This document shows, piece after piece, positions 63,521-64,000 of a stretch of 64,000 nt of DNA (its first letter is position 1; each line of letters starts with the position of its first letter). Origin of the DNA: Amphirosellinia nigrospora (lineage: Eukaryota > Ascomycota > Sordariomycetes > Xylariales > Xylariaceae). The stretch spans positions 9,583,569 to 9,647,568 of the forward strand of contig SCHM01000002.1 of NCBI GenBank assembly GCA_004123355.1, in the 5' to 3' direction. Made by a program: the position numbers and the translations under genes. Below the pieces are notes generated by a model. That model was not told the DNA's origin. It did not search any database and saw nothing but the letters and a program-made list of their open reading frames with translations.

Positions 63521-64000
63521 AATGCATCCTAGTTGTTGTGCAGCCCAGCCAGAGATTTCAACCTGGAGAGGTAAGATAGGAAATCTACTGAAATTACAGC
63601 CATGTCAACACTATTTTAATATCCATGCTAAAGACGTCTCAAAGGTTTTCAAGTTATTATGGAGTGAACCAGTAGGAGCACCCTTTGGCAGTTGGGAAAA
63701 CCTGTCGATTGGGTCTACTGAGTCTGCTACTGCTGGCGGACAATTATATGTTGGATATCGACGGTTCATAATAGTGTCCAGTGATGAATCTCAACACTCA
63801 ACATGCGTGTCAGTATCCCTTCCTCTCCTATTTAACGGAGGTTAGCTAACATATCCTAAATTAGGCCATATTAACTTACGACAGAAGGGGATGCGGGAAG
63901 AAAGGAGTAAGACCCTCGAAGCATGGCATTATATACGAGAATGGCACCAAACCAAGATGCTTAGAAATGAACCCGACTTAGGTTTCGATCCAGTACCAAT
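63521..64000 (+). CDS. DUF6590-domain protein, cut by the right edge
   Basis: Fungal DUF6590 protein; function unknown. After an acceptor at about 63,520 (GTGGTTAG) the frame reads HYFNIHAKDVSKVFKLLWSE, GGQLYVGYRRFIIVSSDE and HSTC. An intron GTCAGT...AAATTAG (63,810-63,865) follows, then ILTYDRRGCGKKGVRPSKHG, IIYENGTKPRCLEMNP and LGFDPVP. The set VGYRRFIIV, ILTYD, KKGVRPSKHGIIYE is the DUF6590 signature. One base is missing at the splice junction and one near 63,977. The start and N-terminal part were not resolved. It follows the caspase-like gene on the same strand within 0.5 kb. Confidence 0.72.

Noticed and set aside
1-64000. tRNA, rRNA, CRISPR arrays and bacterial-type operons
   Set aside because: No convincing tRNA B-box with cloverleaf, no spacer-repeat arrays and no bacterial signals were seen by eye; a covariance-model scan would be needed to exclude tRNAs.
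60000-64000. Gasdermin-like (rcd-1/het-Q1) partner for the caspase-like gene
   Set aside because: Looked for but no gasdermin-like sequence recognised; the small ORF at 60,540 does not resemble one.

Overview
The window looks like nuclear DNA of a filamentous ascomycete (Pezizomycotina, probably a Sordariomycete). The recognisable genes have short GT-AG introns of about 50-80 nt. They encode fungal proteins (TOM5, NUP54 and the 20.8 kDa complex I subunit) and fungal-restricted families (DUF1996, DUF6590, DUF6594, secreted CAP proteins). A 22.7 kb block is almost pure A+T with very few CA/TG dinucleotides, the signature of repeat-induced point mutation (RIP).

Layout. 1-639: start of a secreted SGNH/GDSL hydrolase on the minus strand, cut by the left edge. 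640-4,680: gene-poor normal-composition DNA with a microsatellite and a decayed dispersed repeat. 4,681-27,430: the RIP-type AT block, with no ORFs but with several tandem arrays and dispersed or inverted repeats. 28,150-29,128: a secreted CAP/PR-1-like protein beside the block. 29,129-34,851: gene-poor. 34,852-42,826: a housekeeping cluster of complex I 20.8 kDa subunit (minus), nucleoporin NUP54 (plus), a 50-residue TOM5 in three tiny exons (minus) and the glycine decarboxylase P protein (plus). Three of these four act in mitochondria. 44,000-44,673: a GC-rich GNAT acetyltransferase. 48,079-48,417: a small GPI-anchored wall protein behind a CT-rich promoter. 50,071-51,534: an AIF/AMID-like FAD oxidoreductase with a damaged 5' part. 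52,880-54,460: a broken gene of unknown function. 56,205-57,593: a secreted DUF1996 protein. 59,124-64,000: a DUF6594 membrane protein, a small unknown ORF, a caspase-like (C14) protein and a DUF6590 protein running off the right edge.

Most multi-exon genes, including the housekeeping ones, are interrupted by single-base losses, many of them in short homopolymers. At least a dozen occur in the P-protein gene alone. I read this mainly as base-level assembly error, so coordinates below span the whole gene and the breaks are described. Pseudogene claims must be weighed against this. The most interesting items are the AT block (possible regional centromere or isochore) with its arrays, and the caspase-like/DUF6590/DUF6594 group at the right end, which could be a fungal cell-death or self-recognition locus.
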